5,060 bases of DNA, from assembly GCA_003166055.1 (NCBI GenBank), contig PMWR01000314.1, positions 1,412 to 6,471 of the forward strand, given 5' to 3'. Position 1 is the first letter of the stretch, and the number at the start of each line of letters is the position of its first letter. The position numbers were made by a program, and so were the translations under genes. The notes below the pieces were generated by a model. That model was not told the DNA's origin. It saw only the letters and a list, made by a program, of their open reading frames with translations, and did not search any database. This document shows positions 3,644 through 5,060 of the stretch, in pieces. The stretch comes from Acidobacteriaceae bacterium. Its GTDB lineage: Bacteria > Acidobacteriota > Terriglobia > Terriglobales > Acidobacteriaceae.

Positions 3644-5060
3644 GCGCCTGCTGCGACACGCCGCCGTTTACGCCGCCCTCCGCTCCGCCGGCCTCCAGCT
3701 CGCTCAAGACCGTTGTCCTCATCGGCCCGCCCAACTCCGGCAAGTCCACTCTTTTCAATCGCCTCACCGGCCTCCGTCAAAAGGTGGCCAACTACCCCGG
3801 CGTCACCGTCGAGCAGCGCATGGGCCTCATGGCCGGCGTCGGCCGCGATGACCTCACCCTCATCGACTTGCCGGGCATCTACTCCCTCACTCCCTACTCT
3901 GAAGATGCCCGCGTCGCCATCGACGTGCTGCGCGGCAAAATGCCCGGCACACCCAAACCCGACGCCGTCATCCTCGTCCTCGACGCCCTTCACCTCACCC
4001 GCCAGCTCATGCTCGCCGCGCCGGTGCTTGAGGTCGGCCTGCCCACCCTTGTCCTGCTCAACATGAGCGACCTCATGGACTCCCGCGGCGGCCGCATCGA
4101 CACCCTCAAGCTGGCCCGCGAGCTCGGCGCGCCCGTGGCCCTCATCAGCGCCACCCACCGCACCGGCCTTGACGCCGTTCCGCTCTTCCTCCACCAGCAG
4201 ACCGACCGCACTTCCGCCAAGCCTCTCGCCCTCCCCGTCGTCGGCAACGCCGCCAGCACCCATTCCTGGGCCGCCCAGGTCAGCCGCCGCACCGGCTACC
4301 AGGCCCCGCTTTCCGTCGAAAACACGCACAAGATCGACAACATCCTCCTCCACCGCATCTGGGGACCTCTGCTCTTCCTCGTGGTCGTCGTTGGCGTCTT
4401 TGAAGTCGTCTTCTCCATCGGCCAGCCAATGTCCGACGGTTTCGGCGACATCCTCGCCCGCGCCGCCGACCTCATTCGCCCCCTGCTGCCCGCCGGCTGG
4501 CTCCAGTCGCTCCTGCTCGACGGCGCATGGAAAGGCATCTCCTCTGTTCTGGTCTTCCTCCCACAGATCCTTCTGCTCTTCCTCTTCATCGGCGTCCTCG
4601 AAGACTCCGGCTACCTCGCCCGCGCCGCCCTCATTGCAGATCGCGTCATGCGCACCATCGGACTCAACGGCAAAGCCTTCATCCCCTTACTCTCCGCTTA
4701 TGCCTGCGCCGTTCCCGCCATCATGGCCACGCGCACCATCGAAAACCGCCGCGACCGCCTCGCCACCATCCTCGTCACTCCCTTCATGACCTGCTCGGCG
4801 CGCCTGCCCGTTTACATGCTTCTGATCGCCGCCTTCATCCCCAACATCGCTTTTCTCCACGGATTCCTCGGCCTGCGCACCATCGTCATGCTGTCTCTTT
4901 ACGTTGCCGGCTTCGTCGGCGCCATGACTACCGCCTGGCTGCTCAAAAGCTCCATCCTCAAGTCCAGCGAAACGCCCTTCATTCTTGAACTGCCGCAGTA
5001 CCGCATGCCCACCCTGCGCTCGCTCTTCTTCCGCCTCATGGACCGCGCCCACATCTTCCT
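3640..5060 (+). CDS. feoB: Ferrous iron permease with GTPase domain, C-terminus beyond the window
   Basis: The first 473 residues of FeoB, the inner-membrane Fe(II) importer, lie here; family members are usually 650-800 long. GAGG lies seven bases before the ATG. A Cys-Cys, Pro/Ser-rich lead (1-22) precedes the G domain: G1 GPPNSGKST (29-37), switch I NYPGVTVE (51-58) with T56, G3 DLPGIYSL (76-83), G4 NMSD (141-144) and a G5-like SAT (170-172). A helical linker follows to about 240. Membrane segments begin at about 250 (WGPLLFLVVVVGVFEVVF). Conserved core motifs are LEDSGYLARAA (330-340), GLNGKAFIPLLSAYACAVPA (341-360, Cys356), IMATRTIENRRDR (361-373) and PFMTCSARLPVY (381-392, Cys385). The second transmembrane repeat is cut off. 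Codons end strongly in C, with CTC favoured for Leu. No feoC is visible. Confidence 0.95.
   Translation, partial: MSACCDTPPFTPPSAPPASSSLKTVVLIGPPNSGKSTLFNRLTGLRQKVANYPGVTVEQRMGLMAGVGRDDLTLIDLPGIYSLTPYSEDARVAIDVLRGKMPGTPKPDAVILVLDALHLTRQLMLAAPVLEVGLPTLVLLNMSDLMDSRGGRIDTLKLARELGAPVALISATHRTGLDAVPLFLHQQTDRTSAKPLALPVVGNAASTHSWAAQVSRRTGYQAPLSVENTHKIDNILLHRIWGPLLFLVVVVGVFEVVFSIGQPMSDGFGDILARAADLIRPLLPAGWLQSLLLDGAWKGISSVLVFLPQILLLFLFIGVLEDSGYLARAALIADRVMRTIGLNGKAFIPLLSAYACAVPAIMATRTIENRRDRLATILVTPFMTCSARLPVYMLLIAAFIPNIAFLHGFLGLRTIVMLSLYVAGFVGAMTTAWLLKSSILKSSETPFILELPQYRMPTLRSLFFRLMDRAHIF

Noticed and set aside
3487..4353. Long open frame of 288 codons on the minus strand, antisense to feoA and feoB
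   Set aside because: It is a shadow of the C-ending codons of feoB: the product is low-complexity Gly/Ala/Asp/Glu-rich with no domain, while the plus strand encodes clear FeoB motifs.

Overview
The window is GC-rich bacterial chromosome and looks like Acidobacteriota (Terriglobia-like). I base this on two small secreted lysine/glutamate-rich proteins of a type I associate with that group, the style of the 2-oxo acid dehydrogenase E1 subunit, and an intergenic stretch of degenerate short repeats. This is recognition from memory, not a search, so the placement is moderate in confidence.

Layout. The left third is transcribed leftward (minus strand). A paralogous pair of small exported or membrane-anchored proteins of unknown function (1552-1124 and 1002-559) is followed by the first 135 codons of a thiamine-diphosphate-dependent E1 alpha dehydrogenase, probably branched-chain 2-oxo acid type, which runs off the left edge. 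A 121-bp divergent gap separates these from a small MscS-type mechanosensitive channel (1674-2696, plus strand). The next 630 bp or so (2697-3331) hold no confident gene but are rich in structure. First come degenerate 30-34 bp repeats (2721-2901) and inverted repeats, then a control region for the right-hand operon. The right-hand operon is feoA-feoB (3332 to the right edge), encoding ferrous iron uptake. Its two genes overlap by 4 bases, and feoB is cut by the window end after 473 codons.

How the parts work together. FeoB is the GTPase-linked Fe(II) permease of the inner membrane and FeoA its small SH3-like partner. The DNA upstream carries two separable control signals. A near-perfect CRP/FNR-type palindrome (3037-3052) is placed as in a class II activator promoter. 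About 190 bp further down, a predicted sigma70-type promoter (TTGCAA, 18 bp, TATACT) is overlapped by a set of GGTCGTA/TACGACC inverted repeats that look like a repressor operator. Between them lies a foldable leader that could hide a second ribosome binding site, in frame with feoA. The most interesting part of the window is therefore the feo control region. The rest is ordinary housekeeping or accessory content. I see no CRISPR array, tRNA, rRNA, transposase or phage gene.
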